Shown: piece after piece, positions 7,678 through 15,047 of the stretch | Layout: every line of letters begins with the position of its first letter | Position numbering within the stretch: the stretch's first letter is position 1 | NCBI GenBank assembly: GCA_002342805.1 | Contig: DDQW01000077.1 | Coordinates: forward strand, 15,562 to 74,784 | Direction: 5' to 3' | Length of the DNA: 59,223 nucleotides | From: Clostridiales bacterium UBA2432 | Lineage (GTDB): Bacteria; Bacillota; Clostridia; Lachnospirales; Vallitaleaceae | The notes under the pieces: generated by a model | Seen by the model: the letters and a program-made list of their open reading frames with translations, nothing else | Told to the model about the DNA's origin: nothing | Database searches by the model: none | Program-made: the position numbers and the translations under genes

Positions 7678-8556
7678 TTAAGACTCACATTTTTTCACCG
7701 GAATCCAAATTTCACTTCTATATTTAGGATTATTTGTGTTCGGACTGGCATTCCATAAGATTTCCGGTCCCTGAATCGCTTCGTATCCAGAAGACGGGAA
7801 CCATTCTGAGTATATCCTACCCCATAGATTCTGAAGTGTTTCCGGAAACGGTCCAACCGATTCGAATACCGCCCATGTCCCAGCATCAATATTTAACACA
7901 TCGAATTCTTCCGACTCACTAGTCGAACTAGCTACTCCAATATAGTGGTCCAACTCACCTTTTTCTTGCATTCTTCCCTCCGAAAAATTAGTAGAAGCAC
8001 TGATAATACCTTTTGGCTCCACATCTGACATTGCTTTTAATTGTTGAACAATCTCTGGTGTTAATAAGTCCGACATTTTTGCAATCTCCGGATTAACCCC
8101 CTCAAAAACAATCGGAACTTTTTTCTTGAATCCCACTAGTCTAAATGATTCTTTTTCTACAATACGATAGTTCATCTCGCATCCTCCTTTGATTGATAAT
8201 TGAAAGGTCATTCGAGGAAAAGCTTTTAATTGTGTATCCTGGCTTCTTGCTTTAGAAGGTAGAATACCGTGCATGGCATAAAAAGCACGAGAAAATGCAT
8301 CTGCTGAATTATAGCCGTATTTAACAGCTACATCAATTATTCGCATACTTTTATCTTTTAAATCAAGTGCTGCTAAAGTCATTTTTCTTCTCCGAACATA
8401 TTCTGATAAACTTACACCGGATAGAAAGGAAAACATCCGCTTAAAGTGATACTCTGAGCAGTAGGCAAGTTTAGAAACTTGCTTATAATCAATATCCCCA
8501 CTTAAATGTTTTTCAATGTATTCCATTGCACTATTCATCTTATTTAAAGAATCCAT
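7678..8556 (-). CDS. AraC-family regulator with GyrI-like ligand domain
   Basis: A 292-residue regulator of the Rob type. Residues 1-105 carry two helix-turn-helix units (DYKQVSKLAYCSEYHFKRMF and IIDVAVKYGYNSADAFSRAF). From about residue 130 a GyrI-like/SoxS-Rob effector domain follows (MNYRIVEKESFRLVGFK, later GTWAVFES, LWGRIYSEWFPSSGYE, YRSEIWIPVKK), which usually binds small hydrophobic compounds. I chose the ATG at 8556 because AAGGAGG lies 7 nt upstream; an earlier in-frame start adds 11 residues without support. It lies among a MerR/TipA regulator and a nitroreductase, a neighbourhood with a drug or redox-stress flavour, though no efflux pump is adjacent. Confidence 0.92.
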   Translation of the reverse strand: MDSLNKMNSAMEYIEKHLSGDIDYKQVSKLAYCSEYHFKRMFSFLSGVSLSEYVRRRKMTLAALDLKDKSMRIIDVAVKYGYNSADAFSRAFYAMHGILPSKARSQDTQLKAFPRMTFQLSIKGGCEMNYRIVEKESFRLVGFKKKVPIVFEGVNPEIAKMSDLLTPEIVQQLKAMSDVEPKGIISASTNFSEGRMQEKGELDHYIGVASSTSESEEFDVLNIDAGTWAVFESVGPFPETLQNLWGRIYSEWFPSSGYEAIQGPEILWNASPNTNNPKYRSEIWIPVKKCES

Positions 8557-8668
8557 CCAATAACCTCCTTTCATCATCCATGTTATCAAAGAATGTATTT
8601 AGTCATCCGACAATCTGTGCACAACATAGTCGAGTCACGAGTTTTGATTCATTTCACGCTTCTTAAAC

Positions 8669-9253
8669 CTATTTTATAAATGTAACCGGATTACCTACAC
8701 GCTTTATGGGTAATGATGGTTCTCCATCTGCATAACCTAATGATAAACCGCCGCATATTGTTTCGTTTTCCAAAAGACCTAACTCCTGCATATAACCTTT
8801 GATCGCTGCATTTTCATCAAGCCAGTGAAGTTGATTAATCCAGCAGGAAGCAACATTTAGTGAGGATGCAGCGAGCATCATATTCTCTAAAACACATGCA
8901 CTATCTGCCATCGCATTACCATAGTCTTTTTGATTAGCTACAACGACTAAAGTAGGGGCATTATAAGAAAAATCATATCCCCCTTTTATAGAAGCCTTAA
9001 TAGAAGCTTGAAGACTTTTATACATCCCATCCTCCAAGATCATTTGACTAAATGCTTGCTCTACTAACTTTTTCAGCTCTTCAAGTACTTCTTGTTTTTG
9101 TATAACAATAAGATGTGTTGTTTGATTATTTCCACCACTTGGTGCATAACGACCTGCTTCTAAAATACTCATTAATTCACTATCTAGAATCTGTTTCGTC
9201 TTATACCGTCTTATGCTTCTTCTGTTTTTTATGTTTTTTATAATTGCATTCAT
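8669..9253 (-). CDS. Nitroreductase-family flavoprotein
   Basis: A 194-residue FMN-dependent oxidoreductase-like protein, probably cytosolic. The start MNAIIKNIKNRRSIRRYK matches the family N-terminus with its FMN-phosphate-binding Arg-Arg-Ser-x-Arg-x-Tyr/Phe motif. YAPSGGNNQ (residues 37-45) and the C-terminal CGGLSLGYAD are also family features. Such enzymes reduce nitro groups, quinones or flavins with NAD(P)H; the substrate is unknown. GGGAGG precedes the ATG. The gene is preceded by the AAA_14 ATPase gene and followed by the AraC/GyrI-like regulator, all on the minus strand. Confidence 0.92.
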   Translation of the reverse strand: MNAIIKNIKNRRSIRRYKTKQILDSELMSILEAGRYAPSGGNNQTTHLIVIQKQEVLEELKKLVEQAFSQMILEDGMYKSLQASIKASIKGGYDFSYNAPTLVVVANQKDYGNAMADSACVLENMMLAASSLNVASCWINQLHWLDENAAIKGYMQELGLLENETICGGLSLGYADGEPSLPIKRVGNPVTFIK

Positions 9254-9314
9254 TATATTTCCTCCCAGACAAATACTCTTTCACATATTCACGTTAACAG
9301 GCACTGTAAATTTG

Positions 9315-10508
9315 CTAATTTTTCATGAGAAATTCCATTGCATTCATAACCCAAATCCCTTCATCATTCATTTTTGGGTCGTTATCCATTGTTAAAATAT
9401 ATTTAGGATAGGAATCATTTATTGCCTTCAGAGAGCGAACTTCTCGATCATATGTTTCTTGCGTTCTTACCGTGGCCGCAACTTGTATATAAATAGTTTC
9501 CTCGCTCGATTTGGCTACAAAGTCAACTTCCATTTGCCCGATTTTTCCAATATAAACCTCATAGTCACGTCGTAGCAGTTCTAAATAAATGACATTTTCT
9601 AAGATATGTCCAACATCGACTCTTTTTCTGCCAAGCAATAAAAATCGCAAACCCAAGTCGGCAACATAATATTTTTCATGCGTTTTTAAATGTTGTTTTC
9701 CTTTCAAATCATATCGTTTAACCTGATAAACGATATAGCTTTCCATCAATCCTTGAATGTATGATTCAACAGTATGCGTAGATATCTTTCGTCCCATGGA
9801 GGTCATTGTGTCGCTTATTTTCTTAATGGAAACAATCGAGCCAATAGAATCAAACAGAAACCTTATTACACTATCAAGCATCATAGCATCCGCAATTTTT
9901 TTCCTGGCAACAACGTCTTTAAGAATCACCGTATTAAAAACCCCTTCTAAATACCCTCTTATCAACATAAGATCATCTTTTAGTTCTAGTGCATAAGGAA
10001 AGGAGCTAACCTCTAAGTAGCGATTATAGAGATTATCTAAGCTGAGATTCTCATTTATTCCTCCTGAAAATTCTTTTAGACTTAGTGGCAACATAAATAT
10101 TTCTACATATCTTCCCGACAGTAACGTGGCTAATTCTCCTGACAGCATATTTGCATTAGATCCTGTTACATAAAGATCAACATTCTTTCTAATGTATAAA
10201 CTGTCTAATACACGTTCAAACTCTGGCACCATCTGTATTTCGTCAAGGAATATATAATTCATCTCATTTTTCATCTGTCCTGTTATGTATTCATGAAGCT
10301 TATAAGAATCAAGTAAATGACTATTATTCATATCTTCAAAACTAATGGCAATAATCTGGTCGCGCCGCACTCCAGATATCATTAATTCTTCTCTAAACAT
10401 CTCGAGTAATGTGGATTTTCCACATCTTCGTATTCCCGTTATAACTTTAATTAGGTTCTTGCCTTTATATCCTTTTAATTTATTTAAGTACATTTCTCTT
10501 TTAATCAA
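9315..10508 (-). CDS. AAA_14/DUF4143 ATPase
   Basis: A 397-residue P-loop ATPase of the AAA_14 plus DUF4143 type, a widespread group without a settled role. Walker A is GIRRCGKST (25-33), Walker B FLDEIQ (87-92), and the sensor-like VTGSNA is at 114-119. The C-terminal DUF4143 region (YVADLGLRFLLLG, LENVIYLELLRR, EVDFVAK, YIQVA) looks like a PD-(D/E)XK-type nuclease fold. I accept the TTG start because GAGGTG lies 5-6 nt upstream; the first ATG is codon 6. The promoter is strong and overlapped by two 16-bp palindromes, which suggests tight repression. Not in an obvious operon. Confidence 0.9.
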   Translation of the reverse strand: MIKREMYLNKLKGYKGKNLIKVITGIRRCGKSTLLEMFREELMISGVRRDQIIAISFEDMNNSHLLDSYKLHEYITGQMKNEMNYIFLDEIQMVPEFERVLDSLYIRKNVDLYVTGSNANMLSGELATLLSGRYVEIFMLPLSLKEFSGGINENLSLDNLYNRYLEVSSFPYALELKDDLMLIRGYLEGVFNTVILKDVVARKKIADAMMLDSVIRFLFDSIGSIVSIKKISDTMTSMGRKISTHTVESYIQGLMESYIVYQVKRYDLKGKQHLKTHEKYYVADLGLRFLLLGRKRVDVGHILENVIYLELLRRDYEVYIGKIGQMEVDFVAKSSEETIYIQVAATVRTQETYDREVRSLKAINDSYPKYILTMDNDPKMNDEGIWVMNAMEFLMKN

Positions 10509-10522
10509 AATATCACCTCAAT

Positions 10523-10577
10523 TAGAATTTTACTTCTATTTTTTTTGATTGTCAAGAAATATAGAATCTCAATTCTA
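10523..10577 (-). promoter_or_regulatory. Promoter of the AAA_14 gene with twin operators
   Basis: On the minus strand TTGACA (10550-10555), a 17-bp spacer and TAAAAT (10527-10532). Two 16-bp inverted repeats of the form TAGAA-N6-TTCTA lie at 10523-10538, covering the -10 box, and 10562-10577, just upstream of the -35 box. Their centres are 39 bp apart, which fits cooperative repression. Confidence 0.75.
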
Positions 10578-10598
10578 TTATGTGAGCCATATACTCTT

Positions 10599-11204
10599 TC
10601 ATACAATTTTAACCCCTAACATCCCTACAATCTCAGCTGCTTGAAACATGTTAATTTTAGCGCCTTGTAGCTCCGGTAATCCTTCCGATAACATAATTCC
10701 CTCGATATCGCATGTGGAAAGGTCAACATCTTTTAGTGATGTCTTATAAAAATCAACACCTTTAAGATTTGTATCCGATACTCTTGTTTTTTTCAATGTG
10801 ACTCCTGAGAAAAAAGCTTTCTCAAACTTTGCCTCTTTAATATCCCCATTTTCCCATACAGACTGGGCTGTATTTACGTAGTTCATCGAACAATTCTGAA
10901 TGGACAAATATTTAAAATGGCTGTTGCTAAAATTGGCTCCATCGCCTTTACAATTTGTAATTGTAGCTTTTTTCCAAAAAGTATCGATGAAGGTACAATT
11001 TGAAAAATCGCAGCTTTTAAATGTCACATCATAGAATCCACATTTAGTAAAGTCACAATGAATGAAGCGACATTTCTCAAAGTTTACCGTTTCAAAATCA
11101 ATGGAGGATACATCCACGTCTTCCAAGGTTTCGCTTTCAAACGTTATATTTTTTATGGTATTTTCATCGTCAATTCTTACTTCTGGAATTTTTTCTGCTA
11201 GCAT
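10599..11204 (-). CDS. Pentapeptide-repeat protein
   Basis: A 201-residue protein dominated by tandem pentapeptides of the A/C-D/N-L/F-x-x type between about residues 20 and 165 (for example CRFIHCDFTKCGF, CDFSNCTF, ANFSNSHF, VDFYKTSLKDVDL), which fold into a square right-handed beta-helix. No signal peptide or membrane segment is present. Some family members mimic DNA and shield gyrase (Qnr, MfpA), but nothing here shows that role. AAAGGA precedes the ATG. The gene stands alone between the AAA_14 gene and the divergent YggT gene. Confidence 0.9.
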   Translation of the reverse strand: MLAEKIPEVRIDDENTIKNITFESETLEDVDVSSIDFETVNFEKCRFIHCDFTKCGFYDVTFKSCDFSNCTFIDTFWKKATITNCKGDGANFSNSHFKYLSIQNCSMNYVNTAQSVWENGDIKEAKFEKAFFSGVTLKKTRVSDTNLKGVDFYKTSLKDVDLSTCDIEGIMLSEGLPELQGAKINMFQAAEIVGMLGVKIV

Positions 11205-11294
11205 AAGAAGTCCTTTCTTTTAATATGATTTTATTTATTACTATAATAACATATAATAACCTGTTCAGCTTGTCCACTTGGCTTTTTAAATTCA

Positions 11295-11323
11295 TTGTCT
11301 TATATTTTTAAACATGATAAACT
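11295..11323 (+). promoter_or_regulatory. Probable promoter of the yggT-like gene
   Basis: TTGTCT (11295-11300), a 17-bp spacer and TAAACT (11318-11323), about 59 bp before the YggT-family start. Moderate match only. Confidence 0.45.
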
Positions 11324-11381
11324 AAATACATGATATTGTATCTGAAAACAAAGATAAACAGTTGAAAAAGGAGAGATTAAT

Positions 11382-11711
11382 ATGAAAAAATTTGGGGAAA
11401 ATTCAAGATTCAGAAAACTTATCTATTATATTTTAGGTGTATTAGAGGTATTGCTTGCTTTTAGACTTGTATTAAAGATTCTTGGATCAAATCCCGAGAA
11501 TATGTTTGTAAATGCTATATATACTTCTTCCAATATATTTTTAACGCCCTTTAGCGGAATATTTAGTAGTGTCGCAACTGAGGGAATAGAAACAAATGCA
11601 GTATTAGAACCGGCTGTTATTATCGCCATGATCGTCTATGCTCTTATCGTGTATGGTATTGTCAAATTAATTGAAATAATTATTAATCGTAGCGATTCAG
11701 ACGTTCGGTAA
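11382..11711 (+). CDS. YggT-family membrane protein
   Basis: A 109-residue membrane protein. Two hydrophobic helices are visible (about residues 13-33, YYILGVLEVLLAFRLVLKIL, and 76-97, AVIIAMIVYALIVYGIVKLI), separated by the family segment SNIFLTPFSGIF. YggT/YlmG proteins are linked to cell envelope or division functions, but the molecular role is not settled. AAAGGAGAG precedes the ATG. The gene points toward the sugar-dehydrogenase-like gene and the two share a palindrome at their 3' ends. Confidence 0.85.
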   Translation: MKKFGENSRFRKLIYYILGVLEVLLAFRLVLKILGSNPENMFVNAIYTSSNIFLTPFSGIFSSVATEGIETNAVLEPAVIIAMIVYALIVYGIVKLIEIIINRSDSDVR

Positions 11712-11732
11712 TTATATATTCCTCAACTAAAA

Positions 11733-11756
11733 GAAGCAGAGTAATTACTCTGCTTC
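11733..11756 (-). terminator. 24-bp palindrome between convergent genes
   Basis: A perfect 24-bp palindrome, GAAGCAGAGTAA and its complement, overlaps the stop of the minus-strand gene. The minus strand continues TTTTAG, so it mainly terminates that gene; the plus strand lacks a T run. Confidence 0.7.
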
Positions 11757-13064
11757 CTCTAATTGGTATATCCCTCCATTAAAATCAAGAATGTACAACT
11801 CTTGATTGGAATCAAGTCCAAATGAAGGTATCATTAAATCTGTCGATAATATTTGTTCATTTTGAACTTGACCTTCTTCATCTATCCACAGTCCCCATAG
11901 GGTTCCAGATATGAAATCTCCATAGACGTATACACCCAAAAGACTCGGTATGGATTCTCCATAATAGGAATATCCACCGGTTATTGATTGTCCTTGTGAA
12001 TGTCCGTATTCATAGATTGGACCAATCGCTTCACCTTCAATCACCACACTATCATCATATATGCTTGTTCCTTCATAGCGGGACCATCCGTAGTTTCCAC
12101 CGTTTTCAATAACATCGATTTCTTCGATAGCATTTTGTCCGACATCACCTGCCAGCATGATATCCCTATGTATATCAAAACTAAATTTCCATGGATTTCG
12201 AAGTCCATAGGCATAAATCTCACCCATTGCATTGTCTTGTCCTGCAAACGGATTATCTGCCGGTACTTGATAGCGCATATTCTCTGATGATACGTTAACA
12301 TCAATTCTTAAGATTTTCCCTAAAAGATTGGTTAAATCTTGGGCATTGTTATCCGGATCTCCTGCTGATCCACCATCTCCACTGGCAATGTACAGATAGC
12401 CATCCGGTCCAAATGCAATGTGTCCACCGTTATGATTGGCATAAGGTTGACTGAATTCAAAAAGCAATTCTTGACTGTCTTGATCTGCCAAATACGTACC
12501 GTTTTCTCCTTCTATTGCTTCATAGGTCACCAACTTTGAAAAATAGTCTTCTGTATAATACACAAAAAATCTTGGGTCATCCGGAAAATTCGGATGAAAG
12601 GCAAGTCCTAATAGCCCCATCTCATTTTCTGTTGCATCAACTGTCTGAGTTAAATCCATAAATATTTCAGATGTATTGTCTCTTGTGTCTATCCGTTTAA
12701 TCAATCCCTGTTTCTCAACAACATATACAAAGGGACTTCCTTCATAGTCATATGTTAATTGTAAGGGTTGATTAAAATTTATTTCCGCAAAAACAGGTAC
12801 TAAATTATAAGTTGTTAAATTAAATCCGATAGCATAAGGGTTTAAGGTTGTTTCCTCAGCTGTGGTCTCGTCTGTCGTTTCATCTTCTGTCGTTTCATCT
12901 TCTGCCACTTCTTGGTCAAATTCATCTTCTAACTCATCGAGTTCGTCTTCTGTCGGTATGTATTCTTTGATTGCATCCTCGTTAATAAAATCTGTTTCTT
13001 CACTACACGCAGTGAGTAACATACTGAGTATCACCGTGCTCAAAATTAATAGTATCCGTTTCAT
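11745..13064 (-). CDS. Glucose/sorbosone dehydrogenase-like lipoprotein
   Basis: A 439-residue surface lipoprotein. The signal peptide ends LLTACS with lipid-accepting Cys20. An unusually acidic Asp/Glu/Thr-rich linker follows (about residues 25-70). The rest is a GSDH-type six-bladed beta-propeller: GLLGLAFHPNFPDDPRFFVY, NHNGGHIAFGPDGYLYIASG, GKILRIDV, YGLRNPWKFSFD and GDVGQNAIEEID. Relatives oxidise sugars using PQQ; whether this anaerobe has the cofactor is not visible here. I chose the second start codon (ATG) because GGAG lies 7 nt before it. No neighbour clarifies the substrate. Confidence 0.9.
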   Translation of the reverse strand: MKRILLILSTVILSMLLTACSEETDFINEDAIKEYIPTEDELDELEDEFDQEVAEDETTEDETTDETTAEETTLNPYAIGFNLTTYNLVPVFAEINFNQPLQLTYDYEGSPFVYVVEKQGLIKRIDTRDNTSEIFMDLTQTVDATENEMGLLGLAFHPNFPDDPRFFVYYTEDYFSKLVTYEAIEGENGTYLADQDSQELLFEFSQPYANHNGGHIAFGPDGYLYIASGDGGSAGDPDNNAQDLTNLLGKILRIDVNVSSENMRYQVPADNPFAGQDNAMGEIYAYGLRNPWKFSFDIHRDIMLAGDVGQNAIEEIDVIENGGNYGWSRYEGTSIYDDSVVIEGEAIGPIYEYGHSQGQSITGGYSYYGESIPSLLGVYVYGDFISGTLWGLWIDEEGQVQNEQILSTDLMIPSFGLDSNQELYILDFNGGIYQLEEAE

Positions 13065-13182
13065 CAAATCACTCCAAACTTAAAACATTACTGAGATTGA
13101 TTTTCATTTGCTAATACTATTATACCATTTATTCATTTTTCATTCCAATACCTTCTCACTTATTAGGTTATTGTCTTATATA

Positions 13183-14208
13183 TTACCGAATAACTTGAGC
13201 CTGTATCTGGGCCTGTATCGCAAGCTCTGCTGCTAAAAAGGCTTGGTCTTGAGACATGGCCTCTTCCGTTCGATTGATACAATCAAAAATCAGTTGGCCA
13301 AAAAATGGAAAGCCGACTTTTCCTTCGACATTCAAATATTGCTCTCCGTTTTTGTTCACTAAGTAAACATGATTACCTCGTGAGTCTTTCGCAATATCTA
13401 CGTATTTCCGTAGCTCAATATAGCCTTCCGTACCGAGGATAACTGTTCGACCATCACCCCATGTTGATAATCCATCCGGAGTATACCAGTCCACTCGAAA
13501 ATACATGGTACTCCCTTGATCTGAGACCAGGTTTGCATCTCCAAAATCCTCGAGTTCCGGATACATGGGATGATTATAGTTTCCAACTTGACTATTCACG
13601 ACCTTGGCTTTATGAACATCTGCAAAGATTAAGAATTGGTATATTTGGTGACTTCCTATATCACAGAGAATTCCACCGTATTTTTCTTTAAGAAAAAACC
13701 AGTCCGGGCGACTTGGAGCATTTAATCGGTGCGGTCCAAGGCCAAGCACTTGAATCACTTGACCAATAGCACCTTCATCAATAAGTTGTTTGGCATAAAC
13801 TGTACTTTCCACATGTAAATACTCGCTATAATACACTATATATTTTTGTTGGGTCCCTCTGACAACGCGTTTGGCGCGAGCAATTTGTTCTAATGTCGTA
13901 AAGGGTGCCTTATCTGTAAAATAATCTTTTCCGGATTCCATAACCCGACATCCGATGTCACTTCGTTCACATGTAATCGCTGCTGAAGCAATGAGCTGGG
14001 TGTCCGTATCTTCCAATATTTTCTCAAAGGAATCCACCGGTGTAGCCATCGGATATTGTTCTACAAATTTAGCGACACGTTCTGCGTTGTCATCATATAC
14101 ATATTTCAACCTAGCCCCGGCTTCAATAAGTCCCTTTGTCATTCCATAAATATGCCCATGCTTTAAAAAAGCGACTGAAAAAATAAATTCATCCTCTTGT
14201 TTTTTCAT
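13183..14208 (-). CDS. Gfo/Idh/MocA-family NAD(P)-dependent oxidoreductase
   Basis: A 341-residue cytosolic oxidoreductase. The N-terminal Rossmann region starts at FSVAFLKHGHIYGM and shows VYDDNAERVAKF, with a DKAPF segment in place of the common EKP. The C-terminal domain contains KYGGILCDIGSHQIYQFL, holding the usual Asp and His of the active site. Such enzymes oxidise or reduce sugars, inositols or glycosides. The ATG lies 4 bp after the AraC stop and its AAGGG site is inside the AraC gene, so the two are translated from one transcript. The position at the end of the beta-glucoside block suggests sugar metabolism; the substrate is unknown. Confidence 0.9.
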   Translation of the reverse strand: MKKQEDEFIFSVAFLKHGHIYGMTKGLIEAGARLKYVYDDNAERVAKFVEQYPMATPVDSFEKILEDTDTQLIASAAITCERSDIGCRVMESGKDYFTDKAPFTTLEQIARAKRVVRGTQQKYIVYYSEYLHVESTVYAKQLIDEGAIGQVIQVLGLGPHRLNAPSRPDWFFLKEKYGGILCDIGSHQIYQFLIFADVHKAKVVNSQVGNYNHPMYPELEDFGDANLVSDQGSTMYFRVDWYTPDGLSTWGDGRTVILGTEGYIELRKYVDIAKDSRGNHVYLVNKNGEQYLNVEGKVGFPFFGQLIFDCINRTEEAMSQDQAFLAAELAIQAQIQAQVIR

Positions 14209-14212
14209 ACGC

Positions 14213-14971
14213 TTACCCTTTTTTATCTGATATTTGATTTTGCTTTCGATAGTCCTTTGGTGTCATTCCTGTTAATTCTTTAAACACTTTACCAAAATAA
14301 CTTTGTGAGGTAAAGCTTAAATAATAAGAAATCTCGGATATGGGCCGATCCGAATACTTGAGAAGATTTTTTGCAATTTTTATTTTTTCTTTATGAATAT
14401 AATGAACAACGGTAATTCCTTCTGATTCCTTAAATAACCGAGCTAGATAGGTTTCTTCAACGCCAACATCTTTGGCAACATCTGCAAGACTGATTTTTTT
14501 TAGTATATTGATTGCAATGTCTTTTTTGCAATTATCTACATATGTATTAGAGGCAAAACGCTCTTTCGCCATTTGCACTAACTGAGTGAATGCGATAATC
14601 GAGCGTTTTTGTACTTCTCTAATCGTGTTAATATCTTCTGATTGCGCAATTTGTGTAAGAAAATTATCACTAAGTCGACAACTGTCTTTGGCTGATACCC
14701 CGGCTTCTAATACCGATCGAGATAATAATGTGACAATGGCAATTGCCATGTATTCTTCATTTTTCTTCAAGGAACAATGCGTTTTTATGGGATAACGTAA
14801 TTGAAGCTTATCCAGGCTTTTTTGTGCTTTTTCGGTATCTCCACTCATAACAAGATCAATCAGCATATCCTCATTAATTGCCGTTTTATTTTGTACTGTT
14901 TCATTTTGCTGGTTTAGTATAAGTTTAATCTTCTGAATTGCAAGCTCATTAATTAGGTTAGGTACATTCAT
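14213..14971 (-). CDS. AraC-family transcriptional regulator (paralogue of 25845-26597)
   Basis: A 252-residue regulator. The C-terminal 100 residues are a standard AraC DNA-binding domain (ISLADVAKDVGVEETYLARLF and ISEISYYLSFTSQSYFGKVF, ending MTPKDYRKQ). The N-terminal 150 residues are helical, not cupin, and closely match the regulator upstream of the GH3 gene (shared EEYMA, VLEAGV, AFTQL), so the two are paralogues that may respond to related signals. I chose the ATG at 14971 because GAGGAGGAG lies just upstream. An extended -10 box (TGATATAAT) lies near 15010. It is co-transcribed with the oxidoreductase and probably controls it or the transporter block. Confidence 0.92.
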   Translation of the reverse strand: MNVPNLINELAIQKIKLILNQQNETVQNKTAINEDMLIDLVMSGDTEKAQKSLDKLQLRYPIKTHCSLKKNEEYMAIAIVTLLSRSVLEAGVSAKDSCRLSDNFLTQIAQSEDINTIREVQKRSIIAFTQLVQMAKERFASNTYVDNCKKDIAINILKKISLADVAKDVGVEETYLARLFKESEGITVVHYIHKEKIKIAKNLLKYSDRPISEISYYLSFTSQSYFGKVFKELTGMTPKDYRKQNQISDKKG

Positions 14972-15047
14972 ACTTCTCCTCCTCAATTGTTTGGTCACTC
15001 CTTCCATTATATCACGCTTGCATGAAAATTATTATTCAATTTTTTTA

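Noticed and set aside
12862..13083. Ser-rich plus-strand open frame inside the dehydrogenase-like gene
   Set aside because: It is the antisense reading of the acidic Asp/Glu/Thr linker; repeats come from codon bias of the real gene.
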